From contig LJCV01000299.1 of the NCBI GenBank assembly GCA_001298575.1, positions 1-40,945 of the forward strand: a stretch of 40,945 bases of DNA, given 5' to 3'. Below are positions 17,378-25,763 of the stretch, piece by piece (positions within the stretch are counted from its first letter, which is position 1; the number at the start of each line of letters is the position of its first letter). The notes below the pieces were generated by a model that was not told where the DNA came from, ran no database searches, and saw only the letters and a list, made by a program, of their open reading frames with translations. Both the position numbers and the translations under genes were made by a program. Source of the stretch: Actinobacteria bacterium OK074. Lineage in GTDB: Bacteria; Actinomycetota; Actinomycetes; Streptomycetales; Streptomycetaceae.

Positions 17378-18631
17378 GTGAGTCTCCTGCCGGAGCTGCG
17401 CTACCCCACTGTGAGCGAAATCGAGGCGTCCGCCCGGACGCTGGCGGCCCAGCGGCCCGGACTGTGCACGTTGCGGCACATCGGTGTCTCGCGCGCGGGC
17501 CGCCCGTTGCAACTGCTGTCCGTCGGGCACGCGCGCCGTGCGGTGCTGATCGTCGCGGGCGCCCACGCCAATGAGCCGACCGGCGGTGCGACCCTGCTCG
17601 TGCTCGCCGAACGGGCGCTGCGCGAGCGGGAGTTGCGGGCCGACACGTCCTGGCACTTCCTGCTGTGCGCGGACCCGGACGGCGCCGCCCTGCACCGGGC
17701 GCCCGCGCCGCGCACCCTGCTCGACTACCACCTCGGCTTCTTCCGGCCCGCCGGCGCCGAGCAGCCGGAGTGGTCGCCCTCGCTGCTGCCGCCGGACCTG
17801 CTGCCGCCCGAGACGCGTGCCCTCATGCGCCTCATCGACGAACTGCGCCCCTATCTTCAGGTGACACTGCACGGCACCGACCTGGGCGGCAGTTGGGTGC
17901 AGTTGACCAAGGACGTGCCCGGCCTGGCGGAACCATTCGCCAAGTCGGCGGCCGAACTGCACATCCCGGTGGAGACGGGCGCCTGCGACGCCGCGGGCTG
18001 GCGGGCGTCCGGCCCCGGGGTGCGCGTGATGCCCTCGTCGAGCCTGGACGCGGCGTACCCGAGCATGCCCGACGACGCGCGGCTGAGCACCTGGTACCGC
18101 CCGCACCGGTACGGCGGGCTGACCGCGGTCGTCGAGGTGCCGATGTGGGCGAGCGACCTGGTGGACGACCCCGGTCAGCACCCCGCCCCGGTGGCCGCGC
18201 TGCGGCACCTGGCGCGGCGGCTGTGCCTCGACGCCCAGCGCGTGGAGCGGATCCTGGCCGACGCGCTGCCCCGGCTGCCCGGGCCAGACGGACCGCTGCT
18301 GCGGGCCGCCAAGTGGGCCCTGGAGCTGGTGCCGGGGCTCGCCTCCGACCTGGTCGAGGTGGCGCCCGTGGACACCACGCGCGCGTACATCGGCAGCGTG
18401 GACGCCTTCGGGCGCCGGCTGCCGCTGCGGGCCGCCGCCATGCTGCTGCGCGTCCTGCGCGAGGCGGGCGACCACGCGGCGCCAAGGCTGGAGGAACTCG
18501 TCGCCACCTGGAGCGACGCCTTCTCCGACCGCTTCCGCGCACGCTGGGTCCCGGTGGCGGACCAGGTCGAGCACCAGGCCCGTACGGTCGTCGCGGCGGC
18601 GCTGCACGCGCGCGGGAGCGACGTCGGGTGA
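17378..18631 (+). CDS. M14 family zinc carboxypeptidase, copy 1
   Basis: A 417-residue metallocarboxypeptidase. Zinc ligands are HxxE in GAHANEP (His63, Glu66) and His165 in TLHGTDLG; the general-base glutamate is Glu253 in VVEVPMW. GTG at 17378 is chosen because the paralogue at 19175-20563 starts its similarity at the same point (LRYPTV) and no better start lies upstream in frame. No signal peptide is visible, so it is probably cytoplasmic. It could act on short peptides or peptidoglycan fragments. It is convergent with the inhibitor/carboxypeptidase pair, sharing about 35-40% visible identity with copy 2 (estimated by eye). It sits inside the trehalose gene cluster with no evident metabolic link. 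Confidence 0.87.
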   Translation: MSLLPELRYPTVSEIEASARTLAAQRPGLCTLRHIGVSRAGRPLQLLSVGHARRAVLIVAGAHANEPTGGATLLVLAERALRERELRADTSWHFLLCADPDGAALHRAPAPRTLLDYHLGFFRPAGAEQPEWSPSLLPPDLLPPETRALMRLIDELRPYLQVTLHGTDLGGSWVQLTKDVPGLAEPFAKSAAELHIPVETGACDAAGWRASGPGVRVMPSSSLDAAYPSMPDDARLSTWYRPHRYGGLTAVVEVPMWASDLVDDPGQHPAPVAALRHLARRLCLDAQRVERILADALPRLPGPDGPLLRAAKWALELVPGLASDLVEVAPVDTTRAYIGSVDAFGRRLPLRAAAMLLRVLREAGDHAAPRLEELVATWSDAFSDRFRARWVPVADQVEHQARTVVAAALHARGSDVG

Positions 18632-18689
18632 GCGGACGATCGCCCGCGCACCTGTCGTACGGCGCCCCGCACGCGCGCGTGACGCCCCG

Positions 18690-19178
18690 TCAGCCGCGCC
18701 CGGCCGGCGCCTCCCCCACCGGCCTGACCTGTCCCTGCCCCTCCCCGGCGAAGGCGAAGACCGCTCCCGTCCCGGCCGCCAGGTCGCACGCGTTCGTGAA
18801 GGTGCGGGTGTATTCGACCGGGCTGCCGTGCCACTCGCCGTGGGCGGACGCGGTCACCGGTGCGTAGATCATCGGGCAGTTGGTGTCCGCGCGCGGGATG
18901 CGGCCGATGTCGCCGTCCGCGGTGGCGAGTTGGGCGCACGCCTCGGCCGCGTGCGCGTGGCCCTGGGGCGGGTCGCACATCAGCAGCGTGCCCGAGGTGT
19001 CGCTGGAGTGGGCGTCGCCCTTGGTGACCTTGACGTAGAGCCAGTTGCCCGGGATCCGGTCGTGGGCCGTCGCGTGGGCGGGCACGGCGGTGAGCAGTGC
19101 GGTGGCGGCGGCCGTCGCGAGCACGGCCGCGCGGAACGCGGGCCGCCGGACGGTCGTGCCGGTGAGGGTGTGTGTCAT
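18690..19178 (-). CDS. SSI family serine protease inhibitor
   Basis: A 162-residue secreted inhibitor of the Streptomyces subtilisin inhibitor family (MEROPS I16). Signal peptide to about AHA36. The four cysteines (68, 81, 101, 131) match the two SSI disulfides. The reactive loop reads NCPMIYAPV, so P1 is Met103 and P1' Ile104, as in SSI-like CPM-V. The C-terminal TFTNAC...AVFAF closes the fold, but about 18 extra residues follow, where SSI proteins normally end. The start ATG (19178) overlaps the stop of the upstream carboxypeptidase as ATGA, supporting translational coupling. Target expected: extracellular subtilisin-like proteases. Confidence 0.92.
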   Translation of the reverse strand: MTHTLTGTTVRRPAFRAAVLATAAATALLTAVPAHATAHDRIPGNWLYVKVTKGDAHSSDTSGTLLMCDPPQGHAHAAEACAQLATADGDIGRIPRADTNCPMIYAPVTASAHGEWHGSPVEYTRTFTNACDLAAGTGAVFAFAGEGQGQVRPVGEAPAGRG

Positions 19179-20563
19179 TCCCTGTGCATCGGCACGGCGG
19201 CCTGCGAACCCCACTCCGGCTCACCCGAACGAGAGCGCACGCGCGTGTGCCGCCCGGCCAGTTCGAACGCGGAGAGCACGACACTCGCCTGGTATTCGAC
19301 CTGGCGTGCGACCGGGATCCAGCGCGCCCCGTAGCCGTCGCGGTAGTCGGCGCACCAGGCGTCGATGCGGCGGTCCAGCTCCGGCAGGACGCCCGCCGCG
19401 CGCGGTCCCGCCGCCATCGCGAGCCGTCGCAGCAGCCCGGCCGTGCGCAGGGCGACCCGGCGGCCCGAGATGCCCAGGGCAGTGAGTCGGGCGTTGGTGA
19501 GGGGTGGCAGCGGCCGGCCTCCGGGGACGTAGGCGTCCGGGTCCCAGGAGTCGGCGAGGCCGGGGCCGACCAGTAAATGGTCGTCCACCGGGGCGAGCAG
19601 GGAGGCCGTCTCCGCGGTGTCGGGCAGATAGGGGCGGATCCGCCCGAGGATGCCCTCCAGAAGCCGTGTGTCGCGCCGCAGGGCCCCGCTGACCGCCCGC
19701 AGGACCCCGGCGGCGTCCGCGGGCCGGGAGGCGTCCCCCACGGCCGTCACGCCCCACATGGGCGCCTCCACGACCGCGGTCACGGTGCCGTAGTCGTGCG
19801 GATGGAACCACGTGGACTCGACGGCGGCCTCGGTGATGGCGGCGGCGAGGTCGGCGGGGCGCGGCGGCGGGATGCGGTAGACGGCGGGGCCGAGGACGGG
19901 CCAGTACAGGGTGTCGTACGGGCCGAGTTCGCGCGGCACGCCGAGGCGGGCGGCGGTCTGCGCGAGGCGCGGGGCGAGGCCGGGCAGGTCGCGGGTCAGC
20001 TCGACGAAGCCGCCGCCGACGTCCACGCCGTGCAGCGAGCCCTGGAAGAAGGGCCGCAGTTCGTCCTGGACGTCGAGGAGGGCCCGGGTCTCCGGCAGGA
20101 CGGTCCCGCGGGCGCCGTCGGGCAGCCACTCGGGCTGTTCCAGGAAGCCGGGGCGGAAGAAGTGCCGGAAGTAGTGGCCGAGGGTGTACGGGCCCGCGAG
20201 CCAGCCCTCGTTGCGCCGGGCGCCGTCCGGGTCGAGGCACAGCAGCAGGTTCCAGGTGGCGTCGGCGTCCTCGGTCAGGTGACGGTCGGTGAGGACCCGT
20301 TCGGCCAGGCGCAGCGCGGTGGCGCCGCCCACGGGCTCGTTGGCGTGCGGCCCGGCGACGACGAGGGCCTGGCGTTCGCCGTGGCCCACGGAGAGCAGCA
20401 GCAGGGGCGCACCGGCCCGTGAGGTGCCCACACGGCGCAGCCGGGCGGCACGCGGATGGCGGGCGACGAGGGCGGCGGCACGCGCGCCCAGCTCGTCCAC
20501 GGTCGGGTAACGGAGGAATGCCGACAGGGCACACCTCCCCCTTGTGTGGTGCCGTCGGTTCAC
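19175..20563 (-). CDS. M14 family zinc carboxypeptidase, copy 2
   Basis: A metallocarboxypeptidase paralogous to 17378-18631. Zinc ligands His73 and Glu76 (GPHANEP) and His178 (SLHGVDVG), base Glu266 (VVEAPMW); numbering from the GTG at 20563. The start is uncertain: a very strong ribosome site AGGGGGAGG (20542-20534) precedes a CTG at 20527 by 6 nt, and the similarity to copy 1 begins just after that CTG, so the shorter form (450 residues) may be the real one. No signal peptide. The TGA overlaps the ATG of the SSI inhibitor by 4 bp. An inhibitor of serine proteases coupled to an apparently cytosolic metallopeptidase is odd. Confidence 0.87.
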   Translation of the reverse strand: MNRRHHTRGRCALSAFLRYPTVDELGARAAALVARHPRAARLRRVGTSRAGAPLLLLSVGHGERQALVVAGPHANEPVGGATALRLAERVLTDRHLTEDADATWNLLLCLDPDGARRNEGWLAGPYTLGHYFRHFFRPGFLEQPEWLPDGARGTVLPETRALLDVQDELRPFFQGSLHGVDVGGGFVELTRDLPGLAPRLAQTAARLGVPRELGPYDTLYWPVLGPAVYRIPPPRPADLAAAITEAAVESTWFHPHDYGTVTAVVEAPMWGVTAVGDASRPADAAGVLRAVSGALRRDTRLLEGILGRIRPYLPDTAETASLLAPVDDHLLVGPGLADSWDPDAYVPGGRPLPPLTNARLTALGISGRRVALRTAGLLRRLAMAAGPRAAGVLPELDRRIDAWCADYRDGYGARWIPVARQVEYQASVVLSAFELAGRHTRVRSRSGEPEWGSQAAVPMHRE

Positions 20564-20759
20564 CTGATGTACATGGTGTACGCACAGTCAGTCACGGCTC
20601 GGCGGGTACGTCAACACCACGGCGGGTAAGGGAAATCGGCCGGTGCGGCGGGTGGTGCCGGGACCGTGGAGGCATCTCGCCCTCCACGCGCGCGTGCGGC
20701 TTTGCCACCGCCAACGCACGCGGACCGTGGCGCGAACCGCGCCACGGGCTTCGCGCGGG
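20564..20759. promoter_or_regulatory. promoter region of carboxypeptidase copy 2
   Basis: 196 bp upstream of the carboxypeptidase and downstream of the FHA gene. A perfect inverted repeat GTACA-TGG-TGTAC lies at 20569-20581, just before the GTG, where it could bind a repressor. The 12-bp palindrome CACGCGCGCGTG is at 20685-20696. No coding sequence is visible. Confidence 0.45.
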
Positions 20760-21311
20760 CTACTGCACGGCCAACCGGAACGTCATGTTCCCGAAGCCCA
20801 CCAGATCGCCGTCGCGGACGACCGCCGCCCCGATCACGCGGCGCCCGTTCACCGTCGTGCCGTTCGTGGAGCCGAGGTCGCGCAGCACCCACAGCCCGCT
20901 CTGGCGGCTCAGCTCGGCGTGCACCCGGGAGACCGTGTCGTGGCTCAGCCGCAGTCCGCTCGCCGGATCGCGCCCTATCCGCAGCGGGTACGGCCGGTCC
21001 TGGCCCGGCAGCAGCAGCTTGGGCAGCCGCTCGGCCTGCCACGCCCTGCGCAGCCGTACGGTGAAGCCCGAGACCGCCCCGACGGCGTCGAGGAGCAGCC
21101 GGGTCCAGCCGCGCTCGGCGGGCAGGTCGGCGGTGAGCGCGGCCAGTTCGGCCTCGCGGCGGGCGGCCAGCGCCAGTTCCATGCGCCGGACGAACGTGTC
21201 GTGCGAGAGGCGCCCCAGGGCGACGCCGTCGCGGAGGACCTTCAGTGCCCTGTCGCGGTCGGCGTCCGACGGCCGCGCGGGGTACGTGTGGAACTCGAAG
21301 GACGACGTCAC
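20760..21311 (-). CDS. DUF1707-FHA domain protein
   Basis: A 183-residue cytoplasmic protein. Residues about 11-65 match DUF1707 (YPARPSDADRDRALKVLRDG...LGRLSHDTFVRRMELAL), a short domain common in actinobacterial signalling proteins. Residues about 95-183 form a forkhead-associated domain, which binds phosphothreonine peptides made by Ser/Thr kinases: RIGRD at 111, SRVHAE at 128, GSTNG at 147-151 and NGRRV. All key phosphate-contact residues are present. It is divergent from treZ and has no kinase beside it. Confidence 0.93.
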   Translation of the reverse strand: MTSSFEFHTYPARPSDADRDRALKVLRDGVALGRLSHDTFVRRMELALAARREAELAALTADLPAERGWTRLLLDAVGAVSGFTVRLRRAWQAERLPKLLLPGQDRPYPLRIGRDPASGLRLSHDTVSRVHAELSRQSGLWVLRDLGSTNGTTVNGRRVIGAAVVRDGDLVGFGNMTFRLAVQ

Positions 21312-21596
21312 GCAGGTGATTGTCGGTCAGCGGACCGGGGCTGTCCAGGAAACCCGGAAAGCGGACGGCCCGCGCGGGGCCGGTCGCCACCCTTGCCGCA
21401 TGGTCGTTCGGCAAATGGGTCGTTCCGAAAGCGCGTTGATCGTGTTTGCCGCACCATGGACGGACCGGACGGTCGCCGTGCCGCGCCCCTCGGGGTCGCC
21501 GCGGCGCCGGTCCGGGGCGCAGCACGACTCCGTTTACAGCTCCTTGACGGCCCCAGGGCGGGCCGCGTGACGACGAGCAGACGAGGGGGACCGTCC
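21312..21596. promoter_or_regulatory. divergent region FHA / treZ
   Basis: 285 bp between divergent genes, expected to hold both promoters. GAGGGGG (about 21583-21589) is the ribosome site for treZ. Two TTGAC-like hexamers occur (TTGATC near 21436 and TTGACG near 21544), without convincing -10 partners. No gene is supported. Confidence 0.4.
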
Positions 21597-23342
21597 GTGC
21601 GGTTCGAGGTGTGGGCACCGCAGGCCCGCCAGGTGACGCTCCACTGCGGCGACACCACGCGCGCGTTGGAGCGCGATCCGGAGCGGACCGGTTGGTGGGC
21701 GGGCGACGCGCCCGCCGAGGACGGCACGCGGTACGGGTACGCCGTGGACGACGGCCCCGTGCTGCCCGATCCGCGCTCGTGCCGCCAGCCGGACGGGCCG
21801 GACGGCCGCAGCGCGGTCGTCGACCACACGCGCCACGCGTGGCGTGCCGAGTGGCCGGGGCGCGGGCTGCCGGGCGCCGTGCTGTACGAGCTGCACGTGG
21901 GCACGTACACGCCCGAGGGCACCCTGGACGCGGCTTCCGAGCGCCTCGGGCACCTCGTGGACCTGGGCATCACCCATGTGGAGCTGATGCCGCTGTGTCC
22001 CTTTCCGGGACGGCACGGCTGGGGGTACGAGGGCGTCTCGCTGTGGGCGGTGCACGAGCCGTACGGCGGGCCCGCGGCGCTGAAACGGTTCGTCGACCGG
22101 GCGCACGGGCTGGGCCTGGGGGTCGTGCTGGACGTCGTGCACAACCACCTGGGCCCGTCCGGCAACTACCTGCCCGCCTTCGGGCCGTACTTCACCGACA
22201 CGCACCACACGCCGTGGGGCGCCGCGGTGAACCTGGACGCGCCCGGTTCGGACGAGGTGCGCGCGTATCTGCTCGGCAGCGCCCTGGCCTGGCTGCGGGA
22301 CTACCGGATCGACGGGCTGCGGCTGGACGCGGTGCACGCGCTGCACGACACACGCGCGTGCCACTTCCTGGAGGAGCTGTCGGCGGCCGTGGACGCGCTC
22401 GCCGCCGAGCTGGACCGGCCGCTGTTCCTGATCGCCGAGTCGGACCTGGCCGACCCCCGGCTCATCACCCCGCGCGCGGAGCACGGCCTGGGGCTGCACG
22501 CGCAGTGGAACGACGACTTCCACCACTGCCTGCACACCGCGCTCACCGGCGAGTCGCAGGGCTACTACGAGGACTTCGCCCGTGCTCCCCTGGCCGCCCT
22601 CGCCAAGACGCTGACGGGCGGTTACTTCCACGACGGCACCTACTCGGCGTTCCGCGGCCGCCACCACGGCCGCCCGCTGGACCGTACCCGCGTCTCCGCG
22701 CACCGGCTGCTCGGCTACGCGCAGACGCACGACCAGATCGGCAACCGCGCCCAGGGGGACCGGCTCTCGGCCACGCTCTCCCCGGGGCTGCTGGCCTGCG
22801 CCGCCGTACTGGTGCTGACGGCGCCGTTCACGCCGATGCTCTTCATGGGCGAGGAGTGGGCCGCGGGCACCCCCTGGCAGTTCTTCACCGACCACACCGA
22901 TCCCGAACTCGCCGACGCCGTACGGCGGGGCAGGCGCCGGGAGTTCGCCGCGCACGGCTGGGCCGAGGAGGACGTGCCCGACCCGCAGGACCCGGCGACC
23001 CGCGACCGCTCCTGCCTCGACTGGTCCGAGCCGGAAAACGGCCACCACGCGCGTGTGCTCGCCTGGTACCGCGACCTGATCGCCCTGCGCCACCGCCAGC
23101 CCGACCTGACCGACCCCGACCTCGGTGACGTCAAGGTCGTCTTCGACGAGGCCGCCCGCTGGATCGCCTTCCGCCGCGGGGACGTCCGTGTGGCCGTGAA
23201 CCTCGGCAAGGAGGCGGCCGACGTTCCCCTGGGCGTCCGCCACGCGCGCGTACTGGCCGCGTGGGAGCCGGTGGCGGCGGGGGGGGGGGGGGGGGTGCTG
23301 CGGGTGCCCGGGGAGTCCTGCGTGGTGCTGGTGCAGGAGTGA
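21597..23342 (+). CDS. treZ: malto-oligosyltrehalose trehalohydrolase TreZ
   Basis: A 581-residue GH13_10 hydrolase that cuts trehalose off maltooligosyltrehalose made by TreY. An N-terminal beta domain (FEVWAPQA) is followed by the barrel: LDVVHNHLG, GLRLDAVHAL (nucleophile Asp), LIAESD (acid Glu) and QTHDQIGNR. The GTG at 21597 is chosen for the ribosome site and because FEVWAP follows immediately; GTG at 21567 is a possible alternative. The C-terminal beta domain carries a run of 17 Gs (23279-23295) that encodes glycines; the frame remains correct after it (VLRVPGESCVVLVQE). A change by one G would replace the last 15 residues. Confidence 0.95.
   Translation: MRFEVWAPQARQVTLHCGDTTRALERDPERTGWWAGDAPAEDGTRYGYAVDDGPVLPDPRSCRQPDGPDGRSAVVDHTRHAWRAEWPGRGLPGAVLYELHVGTYTPEGTLDAASERLGHLVDLGITHVELMPLCPFPGRHGWGYEGVSLWAVHEPYGGPAALKRFVDRAHGLGLGVVLDVVHNHLGPSGNYLPAFGPYFTDTHHTPWGAAVNLDAPGSDEVRAYLLGSALAWLRDYRIDGLRLDAVHALHDTRACHFLEELSAAVDALAAELDRPLFLIAESDLADPRLITPRAEHGLGLHAQWNDDFHHCLHTALTGESQGYYEDFARAPLAALAKTLTGGYFHDGTYSAFRGRHHGRPLDRTRVSAHRLLGYAQTHDQIGNRAQGDRLSATLSPGLLACAAVLVLTAPFTPMLFMGEEWAAGTPWQFFTDHTDPELADAVRRGRRREFAAHGWAEEDVPDPQDPATRDRSCLDWSEPENGHHARVLAWYRDLIALRHRQPDLTDPDLGDVKVVFDEAARWIAFRRGDVRVAVNLGKEAADVPLGVRHARVLAAWEPVAAGGGGGVLRVPGESCVVLVQE
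23279..23295. repeat. 17-bp poly-G tract in treZ
   Basis: An uninterrupted run of 17 Gs preceded by GGTGGCGGC. It lies near the 3' end of treZ and encodes glycines between the last two beta strands. Homopolymers of this length are rare and prone to slippage and sequencing error. Confidence 0.95.
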
Positions 23343-23367
23343 GCGGGGGGCTCCGGGGTGGGTGATT

Positions 23368-23417
23368 GCTCGCGCGAGCGGGTTCGTCTTTGAGCCTCTC
23401 TCTTCGCTCGCGCGGGC
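23368..23417. terminator. bidirectional terminator between treZ and the next gene
   Basis: GCTCGCGCGAGCG (23368-23380) and CGCTCGCGCGGGC (23405-23417) can form a 13-bp stem with one G-U/T-C exception and a 24-nt loop. It fills the gap between convergent genes. The left arm contains its own palindrome, GCTCGCGCGAGC. Confidence 0.7.
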
Positions 23418-23419
23418 GA

Positions 23420-24343
23420 CTACCCCTTCTCCCCCGGCAGTTCGGTGACCCGCTCCAGCAGGATCTGTTCCCACGCCCGCCGCACCTGCGAGCGCAGTGC
23501 CGGGACCGGGGGGCCTTCGCCCGTGCCGGTGCGGAGCTGGGCGGCCAGTCGGACGACGGTGTCGCAGCGGGCCAGCCAGAGGCCGCGCAGGCAGGGGCGG
23601 GCGGCGTAGCCGGCGAGGGTGGCGGCGCGTACGGCGGCGGGGGCGCCGACGGCGGCGGCGAGCCCCACGATGTCCTCGGCGGGGTCCCCGAGGACCGCGT
23701 CGCCCCAGCCGAGGACCCCGCGCACGCGGCCGTCGCCGCCGAGGACGAGGTGCTCGCCGGTGAGGCCGTGGTGGACGAGCACGGCCGTACCGGGCTGGAC
23801 GGCGAGCTGGGCGGCCGTGGCGGCGGTGAGCCGGTCGAGCGGGGCCGGGTCGAACTCGTCGGCCCCGGCGAGCTGTTGGGCCGCGGTCAGCGCGGCCGTG
23901 CGCAGGGTCTCCAGGGAGCGGGGCGCGGCGCGCGGGACGCCGAGCGCCTCGGCCCGCCGTACCGGGACCTCGCGCAGTCCGGCGAGCAGGCCCGCGAGAT
24001 CGGTCTCGCCCACGGCGGAGACGTCCTGTTCGGCGGCGGTGGTGCCGGGCAGCCGGGTGTCGAGGGTGTAGCCGAGGCCCGGCGCCCACTCGCCGTGGGC
24101 GACGCCGGCCGGGAGCGCGACCGGGACGTACGGCCGCACCAGGTCGCGCAGGCGCAGTTCGCGGCGCCGGCGCAGGGAGGTGTCGGGGTCGGGGGCCAGC
24201 CGCAGCACGTGCCGGGTGCCGACCCACCAGCTGAGGTGGCCGCCGCCGGTCGCGGCGAGCCGCGCGTCGGGCCCGCTCTCCTTGAACAGCGAACGGACCA
24301 GGCGGCGCACGGTGTCCGGCGTGGGTGCCGGTGCCCGGGTCAC
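23420..24343 (-). CDS. APH-fold phosphotransferase family protein, probable pseudokinase
   Basis: A 307-residue protein with the layout of aminoglycoside phosphotransferase-like kinases. The Brenner motif region reads LVHHGLTGEHL: the catalytic aspartate of H-x-D is replaced by Gly193. The metal-binding aspartate of the usual (I/V)DW motif is also gone: VLGWGDA has Gly212. The GDPAEDI helix that follows is typical. Both substitutions are Asp-to-Gly in otherwise well-kept motifs, so the protein is likely catalytically dead or uses another residue (Asp215). Neighbours are the peptidase gene, 37 bp upstream on the same strand, and treZ, convergent. The fold is firm; the pseudokinase call rests on motif reading. 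Confidence 0.83.
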   Translation of the reverse strand: MTRAPAPTPDTVRRLVRSLFKESGPDARLAATGGGHLSWWVGTRHVLRLAPDPDTSLRRRRELRLRDLVRPYVPVALPAGVAHGEWAPGLGYTLDTRLPGTTAAEQDVSAVGETDLAGLLAGLREVPVRRAEALGVPRAAPRSLETLRTAALTAAQQLAGADEFDPAPLDRLTAATAAQLAVQPGTAVLVHHGLTGEHLVLGGDGRVRGVLGWGDAVLGDPAEDIVGLAAAVGAPAAVRAATLAGYAARPCLRGLWLARCDTVVRLAAQLRTGTGEGPPVPALRSQVRRAWEQILLERVTELPGEKG

Positions 24344-24380
24344 GGCCCTGCCGTCCCGGGCGCCGGGCGGGTCGGCGGGG

Positions 24381-25565
24381 TCAATCGACGATCACCAGCT
24401 CGCGGGAGGTGTTGTTGAGGCGGCGGCCGCCGTCCCCGGTCACCGTCACGATGTCCTCGATGCGGACCCCGAAGCGGCCGGGAAGGTAGATGCCGGGCTC
24501 CACCGAGAAGCACATGCCGGGCACGAGGGGCAGTTCCTCGCCCTCGACCATGTACGGCGGTTCGTGCGTGGTGACGCCGATGCCGTGGCCGGTGCGGTGG
24601 ATGAAGCGCTCGCCGTACCCGGCGTCGGCGATGACGGCGCGGGCCGCGCGGTCGACGTCCTGGCAGGCGGCGCCGGGCCGTACCGCGCGGCAGCCCGCCT
24701 CCTGGGCGGCGCGCACGACGTCGTGCACCGCGCGCTCCTCGGCGGTCGGCTCGCCGACGTGGACCGTGCGGGAGGTGTCGGAGCCGTAGCCGTCCATGAG
24801 GCCGCCGAAGTCGAGGACGACCATGTCGCCGCGTTCGATGACGCGGTCGCCCGCCTCGTGGTGTGGGTTCGCGCCGTTGGGGCCCGAGCCGACGATGGTG
24901 AAGTCGACCTGGGAGTGTCCGAACCGCCGTAGCAGGGCGGCGAGTTCGGCGGCGACCTCGGTCTCGCGGCGGCCGGCGAAGGGCACCGTGCGGATCTCCT
25001 CGAACGCGGCGTCGGCGGCGGCGCCCGCGGCGGCCATCCGGTCCAGTTCCGCGGCGTCCTTCACCGCCCGCAGCATCGGCAGCGCCTCGGTGAGCGCCAC
25101 GTGGGCGGCGTCCGGCAGCCGCCGGTTCAGGCCGAGCAGGTGCAGGGCCCAGGTGTTGTCGCTGACGCCGTAGCGCCCGGCCGGTTCCAGGAGCGGGGCG
25201 GCGGCCTCGTAGGGGTCCTTGCCGTCGGTCCAGTCGCGCAGCGTCAGCGCGGGCGCGGCGGGCGCCCGGTCGGCGTCGGGTGCCTCCAGGGCGGGCACGA
25301 CCAGGACGGGGTCCCGGTCCGGCCGCAGCACGAGCAGGGTGAGCCGCTCGGTCGGCACCGGCCGGTAGCCCGTCAGCCACACCAGGTCGGGGCCGGGGGC
25401 GACGAGTACGCCGTCGAGCCCGGCGTCGGCGGCGGAGCGCGCGGTACGGCGCATCCGGGCCGCGTAGTCGGCGGCGGTGAAGGGGCGGGGGGTGTCCGGG
25501 GCCGCGGCGTCGGGGTCGGGATCGGGGGCGGCGTCGGGGTCGGGGTCGGGTGGCGTGCCGGTCAT
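24381..25565 (-). CDS. M24 family aminopeptidase P (Xaa-Pro peptidase)
   Basis: A 394-residue pita-bread metallopeptidase that removes N-terminal residues before proline. The creatinase-type N-domain covers about 28-165. Metal ligands are Asp252 (VLDFGG), Asp263 (GSDTSR), His327 (RTGHGIG), Glu356 (SVEPGIY) and Glu370 (RIEDIV), all present. The ATG at 25565 follows GGAGG. The first 25 residues are a repeated Asp-Pro-Asp-Ala stretch (encoded by GGGTCG-type repeats at about 25505-25555) of no known role. It is cytoplasmic. The gene is 37 bp upstream of the APH-fold gene and may be co-transcribed. Confidence 0.95.
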   Translation of the reverse strand: MTGTPPDPDPDAAPDPDPDAAAPDTPRPFTAADYAARMRRTARSAADAGLDGVLVAPGPDLVWLTGYRPVPTERLTLLVLRPDRDPVLVVPALEAPDADRAPAAPALTLRDWTDGKDPYEAAAPLLEPAGRYGVSDNTWALHLLGLNRRLPDAAHVALTEALPMLRAVKDAAELDRMAAAGAAADAAFEEIRTVPFAGRRETEVAAELAALLRRFGHSQVDFTIVGSGPNGANPHHEAGDRVIERGDMVVLDFGGLMDGYGSDTSRTVHVGEPTAEERAVHDVVRAAQEAGCRAVRPGAACQDVDRAARAVIADAGYGERFIHRTGHGIGVTTHEPPYMVEGEELPLVPGMCFSVEPGIYLPGRFGVRIEDIVTVTGDGGRRLNNTSRELVIVD

Positions 25566-25763
25566 CCGTGCCTCCGGGGGTCGACGGTCTCCCAGGTTCT
25601 GCGGGGGTCCACGGGCAGCATCCTGCCCCTCCGCGGGGGCGGACGCGAGCGGGTTGCGGGGCGGATCGTCGGCACGCCCGCCCGGGTTGGCGCGCGCCGG
25701 GGCGCGTCCGCCGGCCGGGCCGCGTCCGCGCGCCCGTACGCCGTCGTGGGCGCCCCCGGCGGC

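Noticed and set aside
20611..21618. 335-codon minus-strand frame overlapping the FHA gene
   Set aside because: Different frame from the DUF1707-FHA protein and without similarity; it is a shadow.
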